Notes under the pieces: generated by a model
Told to the model about the DNA's origin: nothing
The model's database searches: none
Seen by the model: the letters and a program-made list of their open reading frames with translations, nothing else
Origin: Erysipelotrichaceae bacterium
GTDB taxonomy: Bacteria > Bacillota_I > Bacilli_A > Erysipelotrichales > Erysipelotrichaceae
Length of the DNA stretch: 64,000 nucleotides
Assembly (NCBI GenBank): GCA_017512285.1
Contig: JAFWGU010000001.1
Coordinates: forward strand, 1-64,000
Reading direction: 5' to 3'
Translations under genes and position numbers: made by a program
Shown: positions 1-10,074 of the stretch, in pieces
Layout of the letters: the number at the start of each line of letters is the position of its first letter
Position numbering within the stretch: the stretch's first letter is position 1

Positions 1-117
1 AAATTGGCTATCAAGGATAGTTGTTTTCAGTGTACTTTTTATTCACGATTTCAAAGAACTCTCACTATATGTCAGATAACTTGTCTTTTATTCACTTTCC
101 CCGGGGAAAGTGCTTGA
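1..117. other. Non-coding-looking sequence upstream of a truncated cyclophilin gene
   Basis: No gene is recognised here. Stops occur in the reading frame that continues into the cyclophilin remnant (a TGA ends at 117), and nothing resembles the missing cyclophilin N-terminus. The stretch is AT-rich except for a GC-centred perfect palindrome at 93-112. It may be the end of an inserted or recombined element that cut the cyclophilin gene, but no terminal repeat or transposase could be identified at the window edge. Confidence 0.4.
93..112. repeat. 20-bp perfect palindrome
   Basis: CACTTTCCCC is followed directly by its reverse complement GGGGAAAGTG, with no spacer. It lies just upstream of the point where cyclophilin homology is lost. 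With no spacer it would make a poor RNA hairpin, so a protein-binding site or part of a mobile-element end is more likely; no T-tract follows that would make it a terminator. Confidence 0.7.
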
Positions 118-360
118 TTTCTTTATAGTTATCTCCATAAGAGAGGAACGATCTCCATGGCCAGAAGCATGGACCCGAACAGTGCAAGTTCACAGTTCTT
201 CATCTGCCACGTAGACACACCGCATCTCGACGGTCAGTATGCCGCATTCGGCCAGATGGTTGAAGGCTTCGACGTCCTGGATGATCTGGCTTCTGTAAGG
301 ACCAACTGGCAGGACCGTCCGCTTGAACCTGTAGTCATCAAGACAGTCTACGAAGAGTAA
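118..360 (+). pseudogene. ppiB: Peptidyl-prolyl cis-trans isomerase (cyclophilin), 5'-truncated remnant
   Basis: The frame encodes the C-terminal part of a bacterial cyclophilin: [10 protein letters not shown], then SASSQFFI and the [10 protein letters not shown] core motif, then the family's usual C-terminal strand. Homology begins about ten residues before the ATG at 157 (L-H-x-RG-x-ISMAR is typical), so that ATG is an internal Met and not a natural start. Roughly the first half of a normal cyclophilin of about 170-190 residues is absent, including the active-site arginine region, and a stop lies at 115-117 in frame. The remnant should therefore be non-functional. A less likely alternative is that the missing part lies upstream in another frame beyond the window. 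The gene ends at a clean bidirectional terminator. Confidence 0.8.
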
Positions 361-362
361 TC

Positions 363-392
363 AAAAAGTCATGATCGAAATCATGACTTTTT
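363..392. terminator. Bidirectional intrinsic terminator
   Basis: A 13-bp perfect stem (AAAAAGTCATGAT / ATCATGACTTTTT) encloses a CGAA loop. It has T-runs on both strands and sits between the convergent cyclophilin remnant and the membrane protein gene. Confidence 0.9.
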
Positions 393-395
393 ATT

Positions 396-1202
396 TTACT
401 TCAGAAATGCTCCGGCAAATATGCCGATATAAGTGGTAATGCCATTGGCAAACAGTGAGTAGATCCAGGTCTTGTACCACTTCGGATCAAGACGCTTGTG
501 GTATATGATGCCTTCAATGAGGAAGATAATGAACTCCAAAGGTATGTATATTATGAGTGCAAACATCAGGCCGCCGCTTAATTCCAGAACGCTGAAGACG
601 ATGTTTACGATAGCCTGGGTAAACAGGTTGGTCTTAACGATCAGGCCTATCTGCTTTTTGCTTCTGAAACCAAACAGCATTCCCAGCAATACCTCTACCA
701 CTATGGTGATAAGTACCCTTACGGCAATCATCAGGACCCTTAACGGGATGTTGTTGTCTTCCCTTACCTCCAGACCGTTTTCCGTAATATTGCATATGTA
801 GTGCTGCTCAAAGTAACGTCTTGACTGCGGTTCGGAAATCATCACCTTTCCCGTTGATGGAAAGTACAAAGCTATGATGAAAGATTCCGGCGCGAAATAT
901 CCCCAATGCAGTCCATTGTTTTTGCCTTCAAGCTTGGTGAAGTTACCCCAGTAATGATAATTGAAGTACTGAACGTTCATGAAGGCCATCTCAGCTGCCC
1001 TTGTTTCCTCATCCGCACCACGGGGTTCTTCTACGGTTTGCCATGGTCCATAGCCGTCCCCCTCACCTAACAAGGCTGCATAAGCAGTCTCATTAAGGCC
1101 TTTGAAATAAACGTCCACTGACGGTTTGGGACCCATGTCAGCGTGAACGACATTCACTGAGAACAGTAAAACGATGATCAATGTCACCAGAAACTTCTTC
1201 AT
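396..1202 (-). CDS. Secreted/membrane protein of unknown function with signal peptide and C-terminal helices
   Basis: This 268-residue protein opens with a signal peptide (MKKFLVTLIIVLLFSVNVVHA) and a likely cleavage site before ADMGPKPSV. An extracytoplasmic region of about 130 residues follows, then from about residue 155 four or five hydrophobic segments. ADMGPKP right after signal cleavage recurs in uncharacterised Bacillota membrane proteins; no enzymatic motif is visible. The start is supported by GGAG eight bases upstream of the ATG. It is transcribed alone, between the shared terminator on its 3' side and the eno terminator on its 5' side. The function is unknown; topology suggests a small sensor or a component of an envelope complex. 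Confidence 0.75.
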   Translation of the reverse strand: MKKFLVTLIIVLLFSVNVVHADMGPKPSVDVYFKGLNETAYAALLGEGDGYGPWQTVEEPRGADEETRAAEMAFMNVQYFNYHYWGNFTKLEGKNNGLHWGYFAPESFIIALYFPSTGKVMISEPQSRRYFEQHYICNITENGLEVREDNNIPLRVLMIAVRVLITIVVEVLLGMLFGFRSKKQIGLIVKTNLFTQAIVNIVFSVLELSGGLMFALIIYIPLEFIIFLIEGIIYHKRLDPKWYKTWIYSLFANGITTYIGIFAGAFLK

Positions 1203-1234
1203 GTTATCATCTCCAACTCATGTATTCATTATAC

Positions 1235-1260
1235 AAAAAAGCGCTGGTACTATCCAGCGC
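1235..1260 (-). terminator. Intrinsic terminator of eno
   Basis: A 7-bp stem (GCGCTGG / CCAGCGC) with a six-base loop is followed, on the minus strand, by six T residues. It lies just downstream of the eno stop codon. Confidence 0.85.
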
Positions 1261-1281
1261 TTCATAGTTTAACGGTCTGTA

Positions 1282-2640
<1,359 letters not shown>

Positions 2641-2717
2641 TTATATGATACCATAATCTGTATTTTTTTAGTAGGGTAAACAACTAACTAAAGTATAAAC
2701 AAATGCGTGTTTTTAGG

Positions 2718-2747
2718 TTGTACAGCCCCTTCAAAAAAGGGTATAAT
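2718..2747 (+). promoter_or_regulatory. Sigma-A-type promoter for the acyltransferase-like gene
   Basis: TTGTAC (2718-2723) and a perfect TATAAT (2742-2747) are separated by 18 bases, 26 bases upstream of the ATG. AGGGAGGG serves as ribosome site. Confidence 0.75.
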
Positions 2748-2773
2748 TTTGAGGTTAGGGAGGGTTAGTTATT

Positions 2774-3697
2774 ATGTCACAGAAAACAAGACAGCCGGGA
2801 GACAGAAGTGATGGACATTTAGTTCATTCCAGTGACCCTATGCATGTGTTCATGCCATTCATCATGGGCACCAGAACAGAAAATGAAGCCTTGTTAAACG
2901 CAACTTTTGACATGACCGAAGTTGTCAAATATCTCGAAAAGAGAAACAGTGAAAATCCGCAGTACAGATTCACGATCTTCCATTTGGTCGTAGCTGCCTT
3001 GGCCAAGACCATCTACATGAGACCGAAGCTGAACATCTTCATCGCCGGTCAGAAACATTATCAGAGAGATGAGATCTCATTCTGCTTCACTGCCAAGAAC
3101 AAGTTCGCTGACAATGCCGGTGAATTCGTAATGTACCTGGTAGCTGAAGATGACGGCAAGAGCCTGATCGACCAGATCCATGACAAGATCTGTTCAGAAG
3201 TATACAAGACCAGAAAGGATGCCGAAACACCTGGCAAGGATTCAAACGGCACCAACAACATGATGAGAGTGTTCAACAAGATTCCCCGTCCTGTTCTGCG
3301 CTTTGTCATCAGATTTCTGAACTGGATGGTATATCATGACATCCTGCCGAAGTCAATCAAGGAAGTTGACCCGTACAGAGCAACCGTATTCATTTCCAAC
3401 CTTGGCAGCATCAAGCTGGAAGCTACATATCATCACCTGATCAACTGGAGTCTGAACTCAATATTCGTATTAGCCAACAGAATGCACAAGATGCCGTTCT
3501 TCAATGACGATGGAACATACGAGATGAAGGATGGAATGTCATTCGGTTTCACGATCGACGAAAGAATCGCTGACGGCTTCTACTTTGCCAAGAGTCTGTC
3601 ACTGTTCAAGAACATCCTCCAGCATCCTGAATGCCTGGAAGATCCGATTTCAGAGAAGTTCGACAAGTACGTTCCTGAAGATCAGTGGTTTGAGTAA
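2774..3697 (+). CDS. Stand-alone 2-oxoacid dehydrogenase E2-type acyltransferase domain protein lacking the catalytic His
   Basis: The whole 307-residue protein matches the catalytic domain of dihydrolipoamide acyltransferases (chloramphenicol-acetyltransferase fold). There is no lipoyl domain and no peripheral-subunit-binding domain. The C-terminal motif that is normally D-H-R-x-x-D-G reads D-E-R-I-A-D-G (residues 262-268), so the general-base His is Glu while the Asp is kept. Residues such as VFISNLGS in the central part also fit the fold. No E1, E3 or lipoate genes lie nearby, so a role in a pyruvate dehydrogenase complex is unlikely. Short E2-like proteins of this kind are seen in Bacillota and have no established function. 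It has its own promoter and terminator. It could be an acyltransferase with altered chemistry or a non-catalytic scaffold. Confidence 0.8.
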   Translation: MSQKTRQPGDRSDGHLVHSSDPMHVFMPFIMGTRTENEALLNATFDMTEVVKYLEKRNSENPQYRFTIFHLVVAALAKTIYMRPKLNIFIAGQKHYQRDEISFCFTAKNKFADNAGEFVMYLVAEDDGKSLIDQIHDKICSEVYKTRKDAETPGKDSNGTNNMMRVFNKIPRPVLRFVIRFLNWMVYHDILPKSIKEVDPYRATVFISNLGSIKLEATYHHLINWSLNSIFVLANRMHKMPFFNDDGTYEMKDGMSFGFTIDERIADGFYFAKSLSLFKNILQHPECLEDPISEKFDKYVPEDQWFE

Positions 3698-3701
3698 AAT
3701 A

Positions 3702-3725
3702 AAATGGCTGAAATCTCAGCCATTT
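3702..3725. terminator. Bidirectional intrinsic terminator
   Basis: A 10-bp stem (AAATGGCTGA / TCAGCCATTT) with an AATC loop is flanked by A and T runs. It serves the convergent acyltransferase-like and PAP2 genes. Confidence 0.88.
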
Positions 3726-3726
3726 T

Positions 3727-4413
3727 TTATTGCTCAAATTTCTTTCCGGGATCGATCTTTTCAATGATCACATAACATACTATTGAAACTGCCACGCCCA
3801 GAATGACGTCTATTATGTAATGCTGCTTGGTAAACAGCGTTGAGAAACAGATCAGTATCGCCATGATCAGCGAATACATCTGAAATTCTCCGGATATTTC
3901 CTTTCGCTTACGGACACCAAGATAACAATAGGCACTGATCAGGCAGTGATACGAGGGCATCAGGTTAAATGCCATCTCTCTGCCATCTGCATCATACACT
4001 ACCTTCAGCAGTTTGTTGAACACTCCCGGTTTATCCGCTATCTCCAATAATCCCTCCGCAACTCTGTCCATGCATGTTGGTACAAAGGCAAAGAACAGGA
4101 AACCAATGAAATATGCGGCAAACATGCCGGTCGAGAAGTTGATCATGTTCCTCTTTCCGGTCAGAGATACGGCCATCGGACCGCAGATCCAGAATACGAA
4201 TGAGAACAGGTAGATCACTACGAATACCGGTATTACCGGAAACAGGTCATCTATGAACGGGATCTTGCAGACAAAGGCATTGTCGATCGTTCCGATCATG
4301 CGGCTCAGGTGATCGCCAAGACGGTACATTATCCTCTGCAGGATAAAGAAGCCGATTCCGGCAACGTATCCCCACCATGGTATTCTTCTGACTTTTGAAA
4401 TAAAACCCTTCAT
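3727..4413 (-). CDS. PAP2-family membrane phosphatase
   Basis: This 228-residue integral membrane protein has about six hydrophobic segments and the PAP2 (phosphatidic acid phosphatase type 2) signature. MPSYHC near residue 153 corresponds to the PSxH motif, and FTKQHYIIDVILG near 195 to the [S/T]xxxxxHxxxD motif. The first conserved motif (KxxxxxxRP) is not clear. Such enzymes dephosphorylate lipid phosphates such as phosphatidate, PGP or undecaprenyl pyrophosphate at the membrane; substrate cannot be told from sequence. It starts only 3 bp after the stop of the flavin reductase gene on the same strand, so the two are probably one operon. Confidence 0.85.
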   Translation of the reverse strand: MKGFISKVRRIPWWGYVAGIGFFILQRIMYRLGDHLSRMIGTIDNAFVCKIPFIDDLFPVIPVFVVIYLFSFVFWICGPMAVSLTGKRNMINFSTGMFAAYFIGFLFFAFVPTCMDRVAEGLLEIADKPGVFNKLLKVVYDADGREMAFNLMPSYHCLISAYCYLGVRKRKEISGEFQMYSLIMAILICFSTLFTKQHYIIDVILGVAVSIVCYVIIEKIDPGKKFEQ

Positions 4414-4416
4414 AAA

Positions 4417-5058
4417 CTATTTCTCCTGCTTTCCCGGCATCTTTTTCTTTTTCATCTGATTGTTTATCTGTCTGGTCTTTAATCTTTCACTCTTATGGGT
4501 TGAATAAGAGAATTTACCCAGTTTTTCTCCCAGCGCAAAGTATTCGCCATGGCTGTAGGCAACAAGATCTGCCTTTGCCAGATCAAGCCTGCCGTTTTCA
4601 TCTATTATGCTCTCATCAATGGATGTACATACGACTTCCGCTATGAACATGTCATGTGAACCAAGCTCAATGACATCCTTAACCTTGCATTCAAGGCATA
4701 ACGGACTTTCAGCAATGCTTGGTGCCCTGACGATGTGAGAATCCATTCTGGTCAGATGCAGATCACCGAACAGGTCAAACTTGTCGATGTTTCTGCCGGA
4801 CTTGATGCCGACATAGTCAGCCGCCTTTACAAGCTTACGGCTGGTAAGATTCATGACAAACTCACCGGTATGCAGGATCATGTCGTGCGAATACCGGCTC
4901 TTTTTGATGGATACTGAAACCATGACCGGTTCTGAACAGATAGTTCCTGCCCAGGCTGCTGTCATGATGTTTTCCCTGCCATCCTCATCCCTGCAGCTTA
5001 TCATGACGCAGGGAACGGGATTAAGAAGATTAGAAGGTTTCCAGTATTGTTTTGCCAT
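4417..5058 (-). CDS. Flavin reductase-like FMN-binding protein
   Basis: A 213-residue protein of the flavin-reductase-like, split-barrel FMN-binding family. The family core is visible as NPVPCVMISC, then ENIMTAAWAGTICSEPVMVSVSI, then HTGEFVMNL, typical of small FMN reductases that hand reduced flavin to partners. The lysine-rich tail (MKKKKMPGKQEK) is not part of the fold. Two Met codons compete: GGAG touches the upstream ATG at 5067, but is nine bases from the ATG at 5058, so 5058 is the better start. It is upstream of, and likely co-transcribed with, the PAP2 gene. The physiological partner is unknown. A second, unrelated flavin-reductase-fold gene lies at 23.4 kb. Confidence 0.85.
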   Translation of the reverse strand: MAKQYWKPSNLLNPVPCVMISCRDEDGRENIMTAAWAGTICSEPVMVSVSIKKSRYSHDMILHTGEFVMNLTSRKLVKAADYVGIKSGRNIDKFDLFGDLHLTRMDSHIVRAPSIAESPLCLECKVKDVIELGSHDMFIAEVVCTSIDESIIDENGRLDLAKADLVAYSHGEYFALGEKLGKFSYSTHKSERLKTRQINNQMKKKKMPGKQEK

Positions 5059-5112
5059 TTGTTTCATCTCCGTACGTACAATGACATTTTATCATATTGA
5101 CTGCATAAATAA

Positions 5113-5133
5113 AGGACCGGAAGACCCGGTCCC
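5113..5133 (-). terminator. Intrinsic terminator of the PGK-TPI gene
   Basis: The stem GGACCGG / CCGGTCC (7 bp, five-base loop) lies just downstream of the pgk-tpi stop. A short, interrupted T-tract follows on the minus strand. Confidence 0.7.
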
Positions 5134-5154
5134 TTTTCATTAAGTTTTATTGAA

Positions 5155-7113
5155 TTACTTAACTGCTTCGATGATTTCGGTGAATGAATCAACCTTCAGG
5201 CTTGCGCCGCCGATGAGTGCGCCGTCGATATCAGGTTCAGCCATGTATTCAGCAATGTTGTTTGGCTTTACGCTTCCGCCATACTGAATTCTGACCTTGT
5301 CAGCAGCTTCGTCACCGAAGTTCTTTCTGACTTCGTCTCTGACGATTGCACATGTAGCTTCAGCGATTTCCTTTGTTGCGCTCTTGCCTGTGCCGATAGC
5401 CCAGATTGGCTCATAGGCGATGACCATGTCAGCTACCTGTTCAGCTGTTAAGCCGTCCAAACCAGCCTTGATCTGGCCTCTTACCCATTCCTCAGTCTTG
5501 CCTTCTTCGAATGTTTCAAGGCTTTCACCGCAGCACATGATTGGTGTGATGCCGTTGGCGATCAGAGCCTTTACCTTCTTGTTGACTGTTTCGTCAGTAT
5601 CACCGAACATCTGACGTCTCTCAGAATGTCCTACGATACACCACTTCAGGCCGATTTCCTTTAACATTGGAATGCTTACTTCACCTGTGAATGCACCGCT
5701 TTCTGCGAAGTGGCAGTTTTCAGCAGCTACGATCAGGTTCTTTGCATTCTTGATGCTTGACTGTAATGCGATGAAGCTTGTTGCTACACCGAATGTTGCA
5801 TGATCATGAACTACAGGATCGATTGCTGCGATGAATTCCTCAGCTTCAGCAATTGTCTTGTTCATCTTCCAGTTACCAACGATGATTGGCTTTCTGCCGG
5901 CGTCATCAATTGCGTCAACACCTGGTAAGCCGTTGCCCTCTAAGAATTCCAGAGAAGCACCGCCGCCTGTTGATACGTGGCTGACCTTGTCAGCGTAACC
6001 TAACTGCTTGATGGCTGCTGCACTGTCACCGCCGCCGATGATGGTTGTGCCTTCAGCTTCTGCTAAAGCTGCTGCTACAGCGTTTGTACCTGCAGCTAAT
6101 GTCGGGTTCTCGAATACGCCCATTGGTCCATTCCAGACAACTGTCTTGGCTGCCTTGACTTCGTCAGCGAATAACTTGGCTGTAGCCGGTCCGATGTCTA
6201 AGCCCTGCTTGTCAGCTGGGATTGCATCTGAGGCAACAACTTCAGTATCGATAGGTCCGTCGATTGGATCCGGGAAGTGATCAGCTACTACGGTGTCGAT
6301 AGGCAGTAATAACTTCTTGCCGAGCTTTTCAGCCTTTTCCATCATTTCCTTGCAGTAGTCAACCTTTTCCATGTCAACTAATGACTGTCCGACTTCAAGT
6401 CCCTTGGCCTTTAAGAATGTGTAAGCCATGCCGCCGCCGATGATCAGTGTGTCACACTTTTCAAGCAGGTTGTCGATGACCTTTAACTTGTCAGCAACCT
6501 TGGCGCCGCCTAAGATGCCTACGAATGGTCTTACTGGCTTTTCAACAGCATCGCCTAAGAACTTCAGTTCCTTTTCAATTAAGAAACCTACAGCACTTGG
6601 TAAGTGTTCTGTAACACCAACTGTTGAAGCATGTGCTCTGTGAACTGAGCCGAATGCATCTGATACGTACAGGTCAGCTAATGAAGCCCAGTAAGCTGCC
6701 AGCTCAGGATCATTCTTGCTCTCGCCCTTTTCATAACGTGTATTCTGCATTAATACAACGTTGCCTTCTTCAAGATTGTTAACGGCTTCTTCCAGTTCAG
6801 GGCCTCTTGTTGCGTTGACGAAAGTAACCTTAGCATTTGGTAAATATTCCTGTAACTTGGCTGCGACTGGTGCCATGTTGTTCTTGGCCATGTCTGAAGC
6901 CTTCTTTTCAGGATCCTTGTGGTCTACCTTTCCCAGATGTGAGAAGAGAATGACCTTTGCACCGTTTTCAAGCAGATACTTAATTGTCGGTAAAGCAGCA
7001 ACGATTCTGTTGTCGTCTGTGATGACGTCTCCCTTATGAGGAACGTTGAAGTCTACTCTAACTAAGACTTTCTTGCCTTTTACATCTAAATCTCTTACCG
7101 TTTTCTTTGCCAT
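5155..7113 (-). CDS. pgk-tpiA: Phosphoglycerate kinase-triosephosphate isomerase fusion
   Basis: One uninterrupted 652-residue frame encodes two glycolytic enzymes. Residues 1 to about 395 are phosphoglycerate kinase, with [21 protein letters not shown], the nucleotide-binding GPMGVFE and the [22 protein letters not shown]-terminal motifs. A ten-residue linker ([10 protein letters not shown]) leads straight into triosephosphate isomerase: IIVGNWKMN (Asn414, Lys416), VGHSERR (His496), [12 protein letters not shown] (Glu568) and the phosphate loop YGGSVKPNN. All catalytic residues of both enzymes are present. No ATG or ribosome site exists at the junction, so separate translation of TPI is not supported. 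A PGK-TIM fusion is known from Thermotoga; in most Bacillota pgk and tpiA are separate neighbours. An extended -10 element and AGGAGG precede the gene. Confidence 0.96.
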   Translation of the reverse strand: MAKKTVRDLDVKGKKVLVRVDFNVPHKGDVITDDNRIVAALPTIKYLLENGAKVILFSHLGKVDHKDPEKKASDMAKNNMAPVAAKLQEYLPNAKVTFVNATRGPELEEAVNNLEEGNVVLMQNTRYEKGESKNDPELAAYWASLADLYVSDAFGSVHRAHASTVGVTEHLPSAVGFLIEKELKFLGDAVEKPVRPFVGILGGAKVADKLKVIDNLLEKCDTLIIGGGMAYTFLKAKGLEVGQSLVDMEKVDYCKEMMEKAEKLGKKLLLPIDTVVADHFPDPIDGPIDTEVVASDAIPADKQGLDIGPATAKLFADEVKAAKTVVWNGPMGVFENPTLAAGTNAVAAALAEAEGTTIIGGGDSAAAIKQLGYADKVSHVSTGGGASLEFLEGNGLPGVDAIDDAGRKPIIVGNWKMNKTIAEAEEFIAAIDPVVHDHATFGVATSFIALQSSIKNAKNLIVAAENCHFAESGAFTGEVSIPMLKEIGLKWCIVGHSERRQMFGDTDETVNKKVKALIANGITPIMCCGESLETFEEGKTEEWVRGQIKAGLDGLTAEQVADMVIAYEPIWAIGTGKSATKEIAEATCAIVRDEVRKNFGDEAADKVRIQYGGSVKPNNIAEYMAEPDIDGALIGGASLKVDSFTEIIEAVK

Positions 7114-7137
7114 AAATTTCCTCCTATATGCGCTTAA

Positions 7138-7146
7138 ATTATATCA
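7138..7146 (-). promoter_or_regulatory. Extended -10 promoter element for pgk-tpiA
   Basis: On the minus strand TGATATAAT (TGnTATAAT) lies 25-30 bases upstream of the pgk-tpiA ATG. No convincing -35 is seen, as is usual for extended -10 promoters. Confidence 0.6.
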
Positions 7147-7169
7147 CTTTTACAGGTTTGTTTTAAACA

Positions 7170-9032
7170 TTAATCCTGTAAACTTTGACCATATTGCTTA
7201 AGGTACACTGACAGTACCATGATGTCAGCCGGATTGACCCCGGATATGCGTGATGCCTGTCCGATGGTAAGCGGTCTGACCTGCTGAAGTTTCTGCTTGG
7301 CTTCTAAGGAAAGCTGATCCATCTGAGCATAATCAATGCTCTCAGGAATGCGGATTTTCTCCATCTTTACCAGGTTATTGGCTTCTCTTCTGGCCTTGGC
7401 AATGTAGCCGTCATACTTGACTTCAATGTCCAGCTGGGCAGCGATTTCCCTGCTCACGTTCAGATCCATCAGTTCTGCCAGTCTGATCATGCTCACACCA
7501 GGTCTCTTCAGAAGTTCTTCCACTGATCCGTGTCCGTCATCGTCATAGCCCAGACTCTTTAGATACTCAGTCAGTTCATCACTGACGGTGACTCTGGTTT
7601 CCCTTACCAGCTGATGACCCTTTTCCAGTTCAGCCATCTTGTCAAGGTACTTCTGATATCTCTCATCTGATATCAGTCCGTACTCATGCCCATATTCCGT
7701 CATTCTCTGATCGGCATTGTCATGTCTCATCAGTAACCTGTATTCTGCTCTGGATGTCAGCAACCTGTAAGGTTCCTTCGTCCCCTTGGTTACCAGATCA
7801 TCGATCATGACACCGATGTATGCCTCATCCCTTCTGAGGATCAGAGGCTCTTTGCCAAGCAGTTTGGCGCCGGCATTGATGCCGGCTATTATGCCCTGAC
7901 CTGCCGCTTCCTCATACCCGCTGGTGCCGTTTATCTGACCGGCGCAGAACAGCCCTTCTATGCTCTTTAATTCCAGCGAAGGCTTTAACTGCAGCGGATC
8001 TATGGCATCATATTCTATTGCATATGCATACTTGTCAATTACGCAGTTTTCAAATCCCGGCAGGCTTCTTAACATCCTGTCCTGAACATCATAAGGCATG
8101 GAGGTTGAGAAACCCTGAACATAGGTCGTATCCATGCTTAATGATTCCGGTTCTAAAAACAACTGATGTCTTTCCTTATCGGCGAATCTTACCAGTTTGT
8201 CCTCAATGCTTGGGCAGTATCTTGGCCCGACGCCCTTTACCACCCCGGAATACATGCTTGACCTGTTCAGATTTGCCCTGATAATCTCATGCGTCTCAGG
8301 CGTCGTATAGATCAGATAACATGGAACCTGCTTATCTAGCGGCAATACTTCAGTTGTCTCATAGCTGAAGGAAACGTCATCATTTGTTCCCGGCTCATAC
8401 TGAGCCTTTGAGAAATCTATGGAATTCGTCTTAATTCTGGCTGGGGTTCCGGTCTTCAGTCTGAATGTTCTGATTCCCAGGTTCCTTAGGGATGCACTCA
8501 GATTCTTCGTGGTCTTCTGTTTGTCCGGACCTTCTTCCGTAACGTGGCTTGATACCATGACCAGTGAAGCCATGTATGTTCCGGTAGTAAGGATGAGTGC
8601 TCTGCACTCAAGAACGGAACCGTCTTCAAGTCTGATTCCCCTTACCTTATTATCTTCAACCAGGACTTCCTCTGCCATGCATTCTTTTACTTCCAGGTTT
8701 TCCTGGCTGGCTAAGGTCTCCTGCATCTTCTTCTTGTAGGCGATCTTGTCAGACTGTACCCGTAGACTTCTGACACCGGGTCCCTTGGTCGTGTTCAGCA
8801 TCTTGAACTGTAAGGCTGTGGCATCGGCATTCTTGCCCATCTGACCGCCCAGGGCATCTATTTCCCTGACGACAATGCCCTTTGCCGGTCCGCCCACGGA
8901 TGGGTTGCACGGCATTGAAGCGATCCAGTTCTTATCGAGGGTACACAAAACCGTCTGCAGTCCCATACGGGCTGTAGCCAAAGCTGCTTCACATCCGGCG
9001 TGTCCTCCGCCAACAACGATTACATCGATCAT
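7170..9032 (-). CDS. mnmG: tRNA uridine-5-carboxymethylaminomethyl modification enzyme MnmG
   Basis: With MnmE, MnmG (GidA) installs the carboxymethylaminomethyl group on the wobble U34 of certain tRNAs, using FAD, NADH and methylene-THF. The 620-residue length is normal. The FAD-binding motif GGGHAGCEAALATARMG is near the N-terminus, the MnmG signatures CNPSVGGPAKG (about 42) and GTSGYEEAAGQG (about 360-370) are present, and the C-terminal helical domain that binds MnmE is complete (ending at the conserved ASRISGVNPADI region). In many bacteria mnmG follows mnmE and precedes rsmG; neither is adjacent here. It lies between the murQ terminator and the pgk-tpiA promoter. Confidence 0.97.
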   Translation of the reverse strand: MIDVIVVGGGHAGCEAALATARMGLQTVLCTLDKNWIASMPCNPSVGGPAKGIVVREIDALGGQMGKNADATALQFKMLNTTKGPGVRSLRVQSDKIAYKKKMQETLASQENLEVKECMAEEVLVEDNKVRGIRLEDGSVLECRALILTTGTYMASLVMVSSHVTEEGPDKQKTTKNLSASLRNLGIRTFRLKTGTPARIKTNSIDFSKAQYEPGTNDDVSFSYETTEVLPLDKQVPCYLIYTTPETHEIIRANLNRSSMYSGVVKGVGPRYCPSIEDKLVRFADKERHQLFLEPESLSMDTTYVQGFSTSMPYDVQDRMLRSLPGFENCVIDKYAYAIEYDAIDPLQLKPSLELKSIEGLFCAGQINGTSGYEEAAGQGIIAGINAGAKLLGKEPLILRRDEAYIGVMIDDLVTKGTKEPYRLLTSRAEYRLLMRHDNADQRMTEYGHEYGLISDERYQKYLDKMAELEKGHQLVRETRVTVSDELTEYLKSLGYDDDGHGSVEELLKRPGVSMIRLAELMDLNVSREIAAQLDIEVKYDGYIAKARREANNLVKMEKIRIPESIDYAQMDQLSLEAKQKLQQVRPLTIGQASRISGVNPADIMVLSVYLKQYGQSLQD

Positions 9033-9088
9033 AAAAAACCTCGACTGTATTTTAGCACAATTGCCTCATAATTATACACTCAAAGAAA

Positions 9089-9109
9089 AAGAACAGCTCA
9101 GCTGTTCTT
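9089..9109 (-). terminator. Intrinsic terminator of murQ
   Basis: A 9-bp stem (AAGAACAGC / GCTGTTCTT) with a three-base loop abuts the murQ stop codon. The minus strand continues into TTTTTC. Confidence 0.85.
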
Positions 9110-10018
9110 CTAATCCTTTCCAATTGATCTTAAGGCTTCCCTAACCCTGCCGCCATGATCATCGACAAGCTTCCTGGCTTCTTCAGCAGTCAGTCCTCCC
9201 TTGATCATGCACAGAGCCACCTTGGTATCACTTTCGGCTTCCTCAATGTATCTGATGACTTCTTCCTCCGCAAGACCTGTTTCCCTGGATAAGAGTCTTA
9301 CCATTCTGTAGTAGGACTTCTCCGTCGTCGGCTTGCCGATGGTGTAGTTCTTATACGTACGACCGATCCTGATGCAGGCTGTTGAGGATACCATGTTAAG
9401 TACCAGCTTCTGAGCTGTCGCAGCCTTCATTCTGGTTGAACCCAGTACGACTTCCTGACCGGTAACGACCTCTACCGGATAATCAACGATGGCTGATATC
9501 TCGGCATCTGAAACGCAGGAAATTGATCCGGTAACCGCCCCGAGACTTCCGGCATATTCCAGGGCATTTCTGACATAAGGTGTTCTTCCCGAGGCTGCCA
9601 CCCCAATCAGCATGTCCTTACTGCAGAAATTCCTTTCCTTGAGATCTCTGGTACCGTTTTCTGCCTTGTCTTCTTCAAATTCCCTGGCTCTTCTCATTGC
9701 CGGTAAGCCGCCGGCCATTATGCCTTCAATGATTCCCTCATCCATGCTGTAGGTAGGCATCAGTTCAGCAGCGTCAATGAATGCCAGTCTCCCCGAGGTT
9801 CCGGCACCGATGTAGAATACTCTGCCCCCATTCTGCAGTGTCCTTATGTAGGCTTCGGTAAGTTCGGTTATGGCAGGCAGTTCCTTTTCAACCGCATAAG
9901 CCACGGTCTTATCCTCGTCATTGATCATCTTCAGTACTTCAGCAGTAGGAACGACATCAATGTCGAAGGTGTTCATGTTTCTCTTTTCAGTTTCCAGTCT
10001 GGCAAGGTCTTCTCTCAT
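9110..10018 (-). CDS. murQ: N-acetylmuramic acid 6-phosphate etherase
   Basis: MurQ cleaves the lactyl ether of MurNAc-6-phosphate to give GlcNAc-6-phosphate and D-lactate, in cell-wall sugar recovery. The 302-residue protein begins with the family's N-terminal LETEKRN motif. It then has the SIS domain with YIGAGTSGRLAFIDAAEL (about 68-86; the Glu in DAAEL corresponds to the first catalytic Glu), GVAASGRTPYV, and the STRMKAATAQKLVLNM helix. The C-terminal helical tail (GLTAEEARKLVDDHGGRVREAL) is also characteristic. No MurNAc PTS transporter, regulator or anhMurK is next to it, so the substrate source is not visible here. It is closed off from mnmG by a terminator. Confidence 0.96.
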   Translation of the reverse strand: MREDLARLETEKRNMNTFDIDVVPTAEVLKMINDEDKTVAYAVEKELPAITELTEAYIRTLQNGGRVFYIGAGTSGRLAFIDAAELMPTYSMDEGIIEGIMAGGLPAMRRAREFEEDKAENGTRDLKERNFCSKDMLIGVAASGRTPYVRNALEYAGSLGAVTGSISCVSDAEISAIVDYPVEVVTGQEVVLGSTRMKAATAQKLVLNMVSSTACIRIGRTYKNYTIGKPTTEKSYYRMVRLLSRETGLAEEEVIRYIEEAESDTKVALCMIKGGLTAEEARKLVDDHGGRVREALRSIGKD

Positions 10019-10074
10019 TATTGTTTCTCCCTCAGTGTAATTATTCTAAGTACATTATATACCAGAGACCACTG

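Noticed and set aside
93-112. Terminator
   Set aside because: The palindrome has no loop space and no T-tract follows on either strand, so an RNA hairpin terminator is unlikely.
2774-3697. Pyruvate dehydrogenase E2 subunit
   Set aside because: No lipoyl or subunit-binding domain, the catalytic His is missing, and no E1/E3 genes are nearby.
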